Assembly (NCBI RefSeq): GCF_000277125.1
Contig: NC_016946.1
Span: forward strand, 496,001-560,000
DNA from: Mycobacterium intracellulare ATCC 13950
GTDB lineage: Bacteria; Actinomycetota; Actinomycetes; Mycobacteriales; Mycobacteriaceae
Direction: 5' to 3'
DNA: 64,000 nt
The notes below the pieces were generated by a model. The model saw only the letters and a program-made list of their open reading frames with translations, was not told the origin of the DNA and did not search any database. This document shows, piece by piece, positions 1-9,400 of the stretch; within the stretch, counting starts at the first letter, position 1; each line of letters starts with the position of its first letter. The position numbers and the translations under genes were made by a program.

Positions 1-1473
1 GAGACCGCCGTCGACTACGCCAAGGTCCGCGAGCAGTTCGGCAAGCCGATCGGCAGCTTCCAGGCCATCAAACACCTGTGCGCCGAGATGCTGTGCCGCG
101 CCGAGCAGGCCGAGGTGGCCGCCTCGGACGCGGCTCGCGCCGCCGCCGACGGCGACGCGTCCCAGTTCTCCATCGCGGCCGCGCTGGCCGCCAGCACCTG
201 CATCACCACCGTGAAGGCCAACGTCAAGGACTGCATCCAGGTGCTCGGCGGCATCGGCTGCACCTGGGAGCACGACGCGCACCTGTACCTGCGCCGGGCG
301 CACGCCATCGGCCGCTTCCTGGGCGGCCCCGAGCGCTGGCAGCGGCGCATCACCGCGCTCACCCAGGACGGCGTGCGCCGGCAGCTGGGCATCGACCTCA
401 CCGAGGTCGAGGGCCGGCGCTCCGAGATCGCCGCGGCCGTCGCCGAGATCGCCGAACTGCCGGCCGAGAAGCGACAGGTGGGTCTGGCCGAGGCGGGCCT
501 GCAGGCGCCGCACTGGCCCAAGCCGTACGGGCGCGCCGCATCCCCGGCGGAGCAGCTGCTGATCGATCAGGAGCTCGCCGCGGCCGGCGTCGAACGGCCG
601 GACCTGGTGATCGGCTGGTGGGCGGCGCCGACCATCCTCGAGCACGGCACACCGGAGCAGATCGAGCAATTCGTGCCGGGCACGTTGCGCGGTGAATTCC
701 TGTGGTGCCAACTGTTTTCCGAGCCCGGCGCGGGCTCCGACCTGGCGTCGCTGCGCACCAAGGCGGTCCGCGGTGACGGCGGCTGGCTGCTGACCGGCCA
801 GAAGGTGTGGACGTCCGCGGCGCACAAGGCGCGCTGGGGCGTGTGCCTGGCGCGCACCGACCCCGATGCCCCGAAACACAAAGGCATCACCTACTTCCTG
901 GTCGACATGAAATCGCCCGGCATCGACATCCGGCCGCTGCGCGAGATCACCGGCGACTCGCTGTTCAACGAGGTGTTCCTGGACAACGTGTTCGTGCCCG
1001 ACGAGATGGTGGTCGGTGAGGTCAACGACGGCTGGCGGCTGGCCCGCACCACGCTGGCCAACGAGCGGGTGGCGATGGCCAACGGCACGGCGCTGGGCAA
1101 CCCGATGGAAGAGCTGTTAACCCTCTTGGCGGCAAGGGAACTCGACGTCGCCGAGCAGGACCGGCTGGCGCGCCTGATCATCCTGGCCCAGACCGGCGCG
1201 CTGCTGGACCAGCGCATCGCCCAGCTCGCGGTGGGCGGCCAGGACCCCGGCGCCCAATCGAGTGTGCGCAAGCTGATCGGCGTCCGCTACCGCCAGGCGC
1301 TGGCCGAATTCACCATGGATGCCGCCGAAGGCGGCGGCCTCGTCGACCGCCGGGCCGACGGCGACCGGGCGGTGTTCGATTTCCTCAACACCCGCTGCCT
1401 GACGATCGCGGGCGGCACGGAACAGATCCTGCTGACCGTGGCGGCCGAACGCCTGCTCGGTCTGCCGCGCTAG
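1..1473 (+). CDS. fadE34: Acyl-CoA dehydrogenase FadE34 (ChsE3), C-terminal part
   Basis: The reading frame is open from base 1, so the 5' end lies outside; about 490 residues are visible. FadE34 is a fused double acyl-CoA dehydrogenase. The tail of the first domain (GGIGCTWEHDAHLYLRRAH, about residues 83-101 of the visible part) is followed by a second domain with the flavin/substrate motif FSEPGAGSDLASLR, GQKVWTSAA and the C-terminal GGTEQILL...ERLLGLPR. In M. tuberculosis ChsE3 dehydrogenates the C24 steroid acyl-CoA with a five-carbon side chain. The stop codon shares the tetranucleotide CTAG with the stop of the convergent TetR gene. Confidence 0.93.
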   Translation, partial: ETAVDYAKVREQFGKPIGSFQAIKHLCAEMLCRAEQAEVAASDAARAAADGDASQFSIAAALAASTCITTVKANVKDCIQVLGGIGCTWEHDAHLYLRRAHAIGRFLGGPERWQRRITALTQDGVRRQLGIDLTEVEGRRSEIAAAVAEIAELPAEKRQVGLAEAGLQAPHWPKPYGRAASPAEQLLIDQELAAAGVERPDLVIGWWAAPTILEHGTPEQIEQFVPGTLRGEFLWCQLFSEPGAGSDLASLRTKAVRGDGGWLLTGQKVWTSAAHKARWGVCLARTDPDAPKHKGITYFLVDMKSPGIDIRPLREITGDSLFNEVFLDNVFVPDEMVVGEVNDGWRLARTTLANERVAMANGTALGNPMEELLTLLAARELDVAEQDRLARLIILAQTGALLDQRIAQLAVGGQDPGAQSSVRKLIGVRYRQALAEFTMDAAEGGGLVDRRADGDRAVFDFLNTRCLTIAGGTEQILLTVAAERLLGLPR

Positions 1474-2042
1474 CCGAGATCGGCCGCGGCGGCGTGTAAT
1501 TCGTGCAGCGCGTCGCATGCCATGGCGCCCAGGTCTCGGTCGTCGCCCGGTTCGCTCCAGCGTGCGTAGGCCGTCTTGAACGCCAGCGCACCGAGTTCGG
1601 CGGCCAATACCGCCGTCGGCTCGGGTATGCCGCGCGCCTGGAGTGCCTCGGCCACCGCGCGCGCCAGCCCGATTTGTTTGAGCGCGTTGCGCTCCTGGAG
1701 TTCGGTGCTGGCGGCGATCGCGGCCTTGAGCCTGGGCGCGAGCTCCCGGTTGAACGACGTGAACGCGGCCGCGGCCGATTTCAGCCCGGAGCACACGGCG
1801 GCCAGCGGCGTCGCGTCGGCCGGCGCCGTGGCGATGCCCTCGCGCAGTAGTTGCGCGATCGCGTCCTGGCCGGCCGCCAGCACGTCCCGCTTGTCCGGGA
1901 AGTGCCGAAAGAACGTGCTTTTCGTCAGGCCGGCGCGCTCGGCGATCTGCGTGACGGTCGTCTCGTCATAGCCCCGTTCGTTGAACAGGTCCAGTGCGGC
2001 GGCGACCAGGCGTTCGCGCGCATCGGGTTCCCACCGGGCCAT
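1470..2042 (-). CDS. TetR-family transcriptional regulator
   Basis: 190 residues. The N-terminal helix-turn-helix spans roughly residues 10-55 (ERGYDETTVTQIAERAGLTKSTFFRHFPDK), followed by an alpha-helical ligand domain. It lies where a reader might expect kstR, but its sequence is not KstR-like: KstR starts quite differently and has a YRYFPSK recognition segment. It is divergent from the NAD(P)-binding protein gene across 85 bases containing a strong inverted repeat (2088-2111), so it probably represses that gene and itself. Ligand unknown. Start chosen at the ATG at 2042, which gives full family length. Confidence 0.9.
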   Translation of the reverse strand: MARWEPDARERLVAAALDLFNERGYDETTVTQIAERAGLTKSTFFRHFPDKRDVLAAGQDAIAQLLREGIATAPADATPLAAVCSGLKSAAAAFTSFNRELAPRLKAAIAASTELQERNALKQIGLARAVAEALQARGIPEPTAVLAAELGALAFKTAYARWSEPGDDRDLGAMACDALHELHAAAADLG

Positions 2043-2087
2043 GGCCCCAGCCTAGTGATGCGACCATAGTCCCGTCACGGGTGTAGG

Positions 2088-2111
2088 GTGATGGGACAAA
2101 TGTCTCATCAC
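2088..2111. promoter_or_regulatory. Probable TetR operator (24-base inverted repeat)
   Basis: GTGATGGGACAA / ATGTCTCATCAC pairs at 10 of 12 positions. It lies in the divergent gap between the TetR gene and the dehydrogenase/epimerase gene, 16 bases before the latter's GTG. Size, symmetry and position fit a TetR-dimer operator; binding is inferred. Confidence 0.65.
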
Positions 2112-2127
2112 ATGGAAGGAGCTGCTC

Positions 2128-3021
2128 GTGCGCGTATTCGTCACCGGCGCCAGCGGAGGAATCGGCTCGGCCGTCGTCACGGAACTGCTCGCCGCCGGCC
2201 ATCAGGTCGTGGGCCTGGCCCGCTCGGAGGCCGCGGCGGCGACCATCGGCGGACTCGGGGGCGAGCCGCTGCGCGGCGACGTCACCGACCTCGACGTGTT
2301 GCGGGAGGCGGCCGGCGACGCCGACGGCGTTGCCTACCTGGCGTTCTCGCACGACTTCGCCCGTACCGGAGACGTGATCGGAGACGCGATCGGGGACGAG
2401 GCCCGCGCGGTCGCCGCGCTCGGCGACGCGCTCGTCGACACCGGCAAGCCGCTGGTGCTTGCCAGCGGCACCCCCGCGGTGGCCGGTCGCGCCAGCACCG
2501 AGGACGACCCGTTCAACACCGAAGGGCCGATGGCCGGGCGTGGCCGCACCGGACAAGCCGTCATCGACCTGGCCGAGCGCGGTGTCAGATCGGCCGTGGT
2601 GCGGCTGCCGCGGTCGGTCCATGACGCCGGCGGACGCTACGGCTTCGCCGGCATGCTGATTCAGCTCGCGCGCCGGCGCGGGGTGTCGGCCTTCATCGGC
2701 GACGGCGCGCAACGCTGGCCCGCGGTGCACCGCGACGACGCGGCGTCGTTGTTCCGGCTGGCCCTCGAGCAGGCCCCGCCCGGCTCGGTACTGCATGCGG
2801 TGGGTGACGAAGGCGACCCGATGCGGGCGATCGCCGAGGTGATCGGCCGCCGGCTCGGGGTGCCCGTCGAATCCGCCCCGGTCGAGGCCTTCGGCCCGCT
2901 CGGCGCCATCTTCGCCGCCGACCAGCCCTCGTCCAGCGCGCTGACCCGCCAACGATTCGACTGGAAACCCACGGGCCCAAGCCTTCTCGACGACCTCGAG
3001 ACCGGCGACTACCCGGATTGA
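2128..3021 (+). CDS. NAD(P)-binding protein, extended SDR / NAD-dependent epimerase type
   Basis: 297 residues with an N-terminal Rossmann motif GASGGIGSAV (about residues 7-16) and a DVTDLD segment typical of atypical/extended SDRs (epimerase/NmrA-like). The substrate cannot be read from sequence. GTG start with AGGAG about 7 bases upstream. Divergent from the TetR gene with an operator-like palindrome between, which suggests substrate-inducible expression. It ends 4 bases before the end of the convergent Rv3572-like gene. The pair is not part of the conserved sterol gene order, so it is probably an insertion. Confidence 0.85.
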   Translation: MRVFVTGASGGIGSAVVTELLAAGHQVVGLARSEAAAATIGGLGGEPLRGDVTDLDVLREAAGDADGVAYLAFSHDFARTGDVIGDAIGDEARAVAALGDALVDTGKPLVLASGTPAVAGRASTEDDPFNTEGPMAGRGRTGQAVIDLAERGVRSAVVRLPRSVHDAGGRYGFAGMLIQLARRRGVSAFIGDGAQRWPAVHRDDAASLFRLALEQAPPGSVLHAVGDEGDPMRAIAEVIGRRLGVPVESAPVEAFGPLGAIFAADQPSSSALTRQRFDWKPTGPSLLDDLETGDYPD

Positions 3022-3025
3022 GAGA

Positions 3026-3568
3026 TCAGGAGAAGGTGGTCTGCGCGCAGGTGCTGGGCGAGGTGATATTGACCCCGGAGTAGACGACCTGGATGTGGGT
3101 GCAGGCGATGACGTTGTTGTCGGTCTTGGGTTGCCCCGTCTGCCAATCGGTGGAGTCGATGCGCCCGTTGGTCTGATACTTCTCCGGGGGACCCTCGCCC
3201 ATGTAGATCGTGGTGATCTCGTCGGAACCCATCGACTTGTGCACCCGCTCGTACTGGCCGTCGGCGTGCGCGTCGAGGTAGGCCAGCCGGTTCGAGGAGC
3301 GGATCTCGGTGGTCTGACGGGCCCACAGGCCGGGCGGGAAACCGGTCACCCCATCGGGCGTCAGCATGTCCGCGCCGGCGGTGAAGTCGCAGTGGCCGTC
3401 GGATTTGAAGCAGTTGAGGATCACCCGCGTCTCGAGCTGGTTGGGCCCGTCCAGCGGGAACAGCGTGGTGGCCGTGTTGCTCGCCGCCGCGCACACCCCG
3501 GCGGGCAGCAACATCGGCAGCGCCGCGACCACCGCGAATCCCGACACCAGCCGCATCATCGACGCCAT
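3026..3568 (-). CDS. Secreted protein, Rv3572-like
   Basis: 180 residues. A hydrophobic signal sequence (about residues 5-28, ending near CAAAS) is followed by a mature domain with four cysteines that may form disulphides. It is syntenic with Rv3572, next to kshB, a conserved exported protein of unknown function. No catalytic motif was recognised. Start at ATG 3568; a second ATG three codons on would also give a normal signal peptide. Confidence 0.82.
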   Translation of the reverse strand: MASMMRLVSGFAVVAALPMLLPAGVCAAASNTATTLFPLDGPNQLETRVILNCFKSDGHCDFTAGADMLTPDGVTGFPPGLWARQTTEIRSSNRLAYLDAHADGQYERVHKSMGSDEITTIYMGEGPPEKYQTNGRIDSTDWQTGQPKTDNNVIACTHIQVVYSGVNITSPSTCAQTTFS

Positions 3569-3611
3569 CCCTTCCCCGTTGCTGACCCCAAGGGTGAACC
3601 TAACCCCGCGA

Positions 3612-4706
3612 CTACTCGTCGTAGGTCACTTCTACCGAATCAGATTCGGGGTGGGATTGACAGGCCAGGATCAGGCCCTCGTCGAGGTCCTGCTGCTCGA
3701 GCACGTCGTTGACCTCCATGTTCACCTTGCCGCTGCGCAGGGTGCAGGCGCACGCGCCACAGTGACCCTCGCGGCAGGAGAACGGCGCGTCGAGGCCCTT
3801 GGCCAGCAGCACGTCGAGCAACTTGGCGTTGCGCGGCCATGACACCGTGTGGGTCTCGCCGTCGAGCTCCACCACCGCGGTGGCCGGCGGCTGGTCACCC
3901 TCGGGGGTGTCCTCGATCTTCACCGCGGCGAACGGATCCGATTCCAGCGACTTGAACACCTCGATATGTATTTGTGGCGCAGGCACTTTCAGCGTCTCCA
4001 GCGCCTCCTTGGCGGACTCCATGAACGCGCCCGGGCCGCAGATGTAGACGGGCCGGTCGGTGTAGGGGGCCGCCAGCTTGGCCAGCGCGGCCACGCTGGG
4101 CAGGCCCTGCAGCGATTCCAGCCAGTGCACGATGGTGAGCCGGTCGGGGTATTTGGCCGACAGCTCGCGCAGCGCCTCGGCGAAGATCACCGAATCCTCG
4201 TCGCGGTTGGCGTAGACCAACGTCACCTGTCCGCCGCCGTCGGCCAGCGCCGACTTGCAGATCGACATGATCGGGGTGATCCCGCTGCCCGCGGCCATCA
4301 GCAGGAAGTCGTCGCCGAGCGTCTTCGGCACGAAATTGCCCGACGGGGCCAGCACGTGGATACGCATGCCCACCCGCGCGTTGTCGCACAGCCAGTTGGA
4401 GGCGTACCCGTCGGCGGTCCGTTTGACCGTGACGGCCAGGGCGTCGTCGGTGAACGGCGAGCTGCACAGCGAATAGCAGCGCGCCACCGACCCGGTGCGC
4501 TCGCTGGGGACGCGCAACGTCAAGAACTGGCCCGGCGAGTAACGCAGCCGCTCGGGCGGGATGCCGGGGTCTCCTTCGTCGTCGGGCACCGCGAACACCA
4601 GCGACCGCGCATCGTCGGTCTCCGCGATGACCTCGGCGATCTGCAGTTCGAGGACGTGGTCACCGAGTGGCTCGTCGGGTACTTGGTCCAGATCCGCCTC
4701 GGTCAA
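3612..4706 (-). CDS. kshB: 3-ketosteroid 9-alpha-hydroxylase reductase KshB
   Basis: Reductase of the two-component KshAB system, passing electrons from NAD(P)H through FAD and a [2Fe-2S] centre to KshA. The order is an FAD-binding domain (RCYSLCSSP), a nucleotide-binding domain (GSGITPIMS, later ICGPGAFM), then a plant-type ferredoxin domain with CREGHCGACAC and a final Cys near LILACQ. A TTG start at 4706 with AGGAAGG eight bases upstream gives 364 residues, close to the known 358. The frame stays open further upstream to 4796, but that would place coding sequence over the KstR box. Divergent from hsaA. Confidence 0.95.
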   Translation of the reverse strand: MTEADLDQVPDEPLGDHVLELQIAEVIAETDDARSLVFAVPDDEGDPGIPPERLRYSPGQFLTLRVPSERTGSVARCYSLCSSPFTDDALAVTVKRTADGYASNWLCDNARVGMRIHVLAPSGNFVPKTLGDDFLLMAAGSGITPIMSICKSALADGGGQVTLVYANRDEDSVIFAEALRELSAKYPDRLTIVHWLESLQGLPSVAALAKLAAPYTDRPVYICGPGAFMESAKEALETLKVPAPQIHIEVFKSLESDPFAAVKIEDTPEGDQPPATAVVELDGETHTVSWPRNAKLLDVLLAKGLDAPFSCREGHCGACACTLRSGKVNMEVNDVLEQQDLDEGLILACQSHPESDSVEVTYDE

Positions 4707-4732
4707 GGCCCGTGCCTTCCTGTCGTTGCAAC

Positions 4733-4746
4733 TAGAACATGTTACA
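4733..4746. promoter_or_regulatory. KstR operator
   Basis: TAGAACATGTTACA matches the KstR consensus TNNAACNNGTTNNA at every fixed base. It lies between kshB and hsaA, nearer kshB. Confidence 0.85.
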
Positions 4747-4800
4747 GAAAAGTGGATTCGTATCGCTACCAGCCGCAGGAATACCCTGCTCGACACAAAT

Positions 4801-4814
4801 CGGAACGTGTTCTA
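4801..4814. promoter_or_regulatory. Second KstR operator, hsaA side
   Basis: CGGAACGTGTTCTA matches seven of the eight fixed KstR positions (C replaces the first T). With the box at 4733 it gives each divergent gene its own site. Confidence 0.7.
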
Positions 4815-4864
4815 GTCTCTGGTGTAAGTCCGCTGTGTAAGTCTGGCCCAGGAGGCAAACTTAA

Positions 4865-6049
4865 GTGACGTCCATTCAACAGCGCGATGCGCAGTCGGTT
4901 CTGGCTGGCATCGATGATCTGCTCCCGCAGATCCGGGAGCGCGCTCAGGCGACGGAGGATCTGCGGCGGCTGCCCGACGAGACCGTTCAGGACCTGCAAG
5001 ACGTGGGCTTCTTCACGCTGTTGCAGCCCGAGCAGTGGGGCGGACTGCAGTGCGATCCGACGCTGTTCTACGAGGCGGTCCGGCGGCTGGCCAGCGCCTG
5101 CGGCTCCACCGGCTGGGTCAGCTCCATCATCGGCGTGCACAACTGGCACCTGGCGTTGTTCGACCAGCAGGCCCAGGAGGAGGTCTGGGGCGAGGACCCC
5201 AAGACCCGGGTTTCCTCGTCGTACGCCCCGATGGGAGCGGGCGTGGTGACCGACGGCGGCTACCTGGTCAACGGCGCGTGGAACTGGTCCTCGGGCTGTG
5301 ACCACGCGACGTGGGCGTTCCTGGGTGGCCCGGTGATCAAGGACGGCCGCCCGGTCGACTTCGGCAGCTTCCTGATCCCGCGCAGCGAGTACCGCATCGA
5401 CGACGTGTGGCACGTCGTCGGCCTGCGCGGCACCGGCAGCAACACCGTCGTCGTCAAGGACGTCTTCGTGCCGCGGCACCGGTTTTTGTCCTACAAGTCG
5501 ATGAACGACGGCACCGCCGGGGGTTATGAGACCAACACCGCGCCCGTCTACAAGATGCCTTGGGGCACAATGCATCCCACCACCATCTCGGCGCCGATCG
5601 TCGGCATGGCCTACGGCGCCTACGCCGCGCACGTCGAGCACCAGGGCAAGCGGGTGCGCGCGGCGTTCGCCGGCGAGAAGGCCAAGGACGACCCGTTCGC
5701 CAAGGTCCGCATCGCCGAGGCGGCCAGCGACATCGACGCGGCGTGGCGCCAGCTGAGCGGCAACGTCGCCGACGAGTACGCGCTGCTGTCGGCCGGCAAG
5801 GAGATCCCGTTCGAGCTGCGCGCCCGCGCCCGTCGCGACCAGGTGCGCGCCACCGGCCGGGCCATCGCCTCCATCGACCGGTTGTTCGAGGCGTCCGGTG
5901 CCACCGCCCTGGCCAACGACCAACCGGTGCAAAGGTTCTGGCGCGACGCCCACGCCGGCCGGGTGCACGCGGCGAACGACCCCGAGCGGGCCTACCAGAT
6001 CTTCGGGAACAACGAGTTCGGGCTGCCACCCGGCGATACGATGGTTTAA
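4865..6049 (+). CDS. hsaA: 3-HSA hydroxylase, oxygenase subunit HsaA
   Basis: Flavin-dependent monooxygenase (394 residues, the same length as the M. tuberculosis enzyme) of the acyl-CoA-dehydrogenase fold. It hydroxylates the phenolic secosteroid 3-HSA to the catechol 3,4-DHSA using reduced flavin from HsaB. Recognised by whole-length similarity, including QWGGLQCDPTLFYEAVRRLA and WNWSSGCDHATWAFLGG. GTG start preceded by AGGAGG. First gene of the hsaA-hsaD-hsaC-hsaB-nat run and downstream of two KstR boxes. Confidence 0.96.
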   Translation: MTSIQQRDAQSVLAGIDDLLPQIRERAQATEDLRRLPDETVQDLQDVGFFTLLQPEQWGGLQCDPTLFYEAVRRLASACGSTGWVSSIIGVHNWHLALFDQQAQEEVWGEDPKTRVSSSYAPMGAGVVTDGGYLVNGAWNWSSGCDHATWAFLGGPVIKDGRPVDFGSFLIPRSEYRIDDVWHVVGLRGTGSNTVVVKDVFVPRHRFLSYKSMNDGTAGGYETNTAPVYKMPWGTMHPTTISAPIVGMAYGAYAAHVEHQGKRVRAAFAGEKAKDDPFAKVRIAEAASDIDAAWRQLSGNVADEYALLSAGKEIPFELRARARRDQVRATGRAIASIDRLFEASGATALANDQPVQRFWRDAHAGRVHAANDPERAYQIFGNNEFGLPPGDTMV

Positions 6050-6103
6050 ACCATGCGCGCCGACGACGATGCAGAGCGAATCGATGAGGAGGAGCGGCGC
6101 TAA

Positions 6104-7878
<1,775 letters not shown>

Positions 7879-7880
7879 CC

Positions 7881-8444
7881 ATGTCGGCGCCCATCGATCC
7901 GCGGACCTTCCGGCAGGTGCTGGGGCAGTTCTGCACCGGCATCACCATCATCACCACCGTGCACGACGACGTCCCCGTCGGCTTCGCCTGCCAGTCGTTT
8001 GCGGCGCTGTCGCTGGACCCGCCGCTGGTGCTGTTCTGCCCGACCAAGGTGTCGCGGTCCTGGAAGGCCATCGAGGCCTCCGGCCGGTTCTGCGTCAACA
8101 TGCTGACCGAGCACCAGAAGCACGTCTCGGCCCGGTTCGGCTCCAAGGAGCCCGACAAATTCGCCGGCATCGACTGGCACCTTTCCGATCTCGGTTCACC
8201 GATCATCGACGGGTCGCTGGCCTACATCGACTGCACCGTGGCCTCCGCGCACGACGGCGGCGACCACTTCGTGGTGTTCGGTGCGGTGCAATCGCTTTCG
8301 GAGGCCCCCAAGATCAAGCCGCGGCCGCTGCTGTTCTATCGCGGTGAATACACCGGCATCGAGCCGGACAAGACGACGCCGGCGCAGTGGCGCGACGACC
8401 TGGAAGCGTTCCTCACCACGACCACCCAGGACACCTGGCTGTAG
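7881..8444 (+). CDS. hsaB: Flavin reductase HsaB of the 3-HSA hydroxylase
   Basis: 187-residue flavin reductase-like split-barrel protein that supplies reduced flavin to HsaA from NADH. Typical features are FRQVLGQFCTGITIITT near the N terminus, the flavin-binding VGFACQSFAALSLDPPLVLFCP (about residues 33-54) and a C-terminal PLLFYRGEYTGIE. It starts two bases after the hsaC stop and is clearly cotranscribed. A strong palindrome follows at 8455-8508. Confidence 0.95.
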   Translation: MSAPIDPRTFRQVLGQFCTGITIITTVHDDVPVGFACQSFAALSLDPPLVLFCPTKVSRSWKAIEASGRFCVNMLTEHQKHVSARFGSKEPDKFAGIDWHLSDLGSPIIDGSLAYIDCTVASAHDGGDHFVVFGAVQSLSEAPKIKPRPLLFYRGEYTGIEPDKTTPAQWRDDLEAFLTTTTQDTWL

Positions 8445-8454
8445 GGGTTCTCAC

Positions 8455-8508
8455 GGGCGTAACGCCACGGCGACTTCGCGCGCGTTTTTCCGCCGTGGCG
8501 TTACGCCC
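8455..8508. repeat. Perfect 18-base inverted repeat between hsaB and nat
   Basis: GGGCGTAACGCCACGGCG (8455-8472) and its exact reverse complement (8491-8508) enclose an 18-base loop that holds a short T run. A partial third copy (GCCGTAACGCC) follows at about 8523-8533. It could be an attenuator or terminator, or a copy of a dispersed intergenic repeat. Nothing else is seen in this 114-base gap. Confidence 0.8.
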
Positions 8509-8558
8509 GCGGGACACCCGGCCGCCGTAACGCCCCACGTTGGGCCCAGAATGGTTTC

Positions 8559-9389
8559 ATGACGCTGGATCTGGGCGCGTACTTCGACCGCATCGACTAT
8601 CGCGGCGCCGCCGAGCCGAATCTCGAGGTGCTGCAGGATCTGATGACCGCGCACACCGGGTCGATCCCGTTCGAGAACCTCGATCCGCTGATGGGGGTGC
8701 CGGTCGACGACCTGAGCCCCGAAGCCCTCACCGACAAGCTGGTGTACCGGCGCCGGGGCGGCTACTGCTACGAGCAGAACGGCCTGATGGGTTACGTGCT
8801 GGCCGAGATCGGGTTCCGGGTGCGCCGCCTGGCCGGGCGGGTGGTCTGGATGCAGCCGCCCGACGCGCCGTTGGGAGCCCAGACGCACACGGCGCTGGCT
8901 GTGACGTTCCCGGGCTCGCAGGGCTCGTATCTGGTCGACGTCGGTTTCGGTGGCCAGACGCTGACATCCCCCATCCGCTTCGAGACCGGAAACGCCCAGC
9001 AGACAACGCACGAGCCGTACCGGCTCAACGACCGCGGCGACGGCCTGGTGCTGCAAGCCCTGGTCCGCGACGAGTGGAAACCGCTGTACGTGTTCGGCAC
9101 CCAGACCGTGCCGCAGATCGATCTGCGGGTGGGCAGCTGGTACGTCTCGACGCACCCCGAGTCGCACTTCGTGACCGGGCTGATGGCCGCCCTGACGACC
9201 GCCGACGCCCGCTACAACCTGGCCGGCCGCCACCTGACCGTCCACCGCGCCGACGGCAGCGAGAAGATCCGCCTGGACGACGCGGCGGCGGTCGTCGACG
9301 TGCTCGGTGAGCGATTCGGCATCGATGTGGCCGGCATCGGCGAGCGCAGTGCGCTCGAGGCGCGCATCGGCCAGGTGCTGGACGCGTAG
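8559..9389 (+). CDS. nat: Arylamine N-acetyltransferase
   Basis: 276 residues. Acetyl-CoA (and propionyl-CoA) dependent N-acetyltransferase of arylamines and hydrazines. The catalytic triad falls exactly at Cys70 (RGGYCYEQN), His110 (AQTHTAL) and Asp127 (YLVDVGFGG). In mycobacteria it is cotranscribed with hsaABCD and has been proposed to use propionyl-CoA from sterol breakdown. Here it sits 114 bases after hsaB beyond a stable hairpin. It ends 11 bases before the convergent aminotransferase. Confidence 0.96.
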   Translation: MTLDLGAYFDRIDYRGAAEPNLEVLQDLMTAHTGSIPFENLDPLMGVPVDDLSPEALTDKLVYRRRGGYCYEQNGLMGYVLAEIGFRVRRLAGRVVWMQPPDAPLGAQTHTALAVTFPGSQGSYLVDVGFGGQTLTSPIRFETGNAQQTTHEPYRLNDRGDGLVLQALVRDEWKPLYVFGTQTVPQIDLRVGSWYVSTHPESHFVTGLMAALTTADARYNLAGRHLTVHRADGSEKIRLDDAAAVVDVLGERFGIDVAGIGERSALEARIGQVLDA

Positions 9390-9400
9390 GCGCGGCGCGG

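Noticed and set aside
1470..2042. TetR gene beside fadE34 as kstR itself
   Set aside because: Its sequence does not resemble KstR, no KstR box lies upstream of it, and kstR is expected beyond the fadE34 5' end, outside the window.
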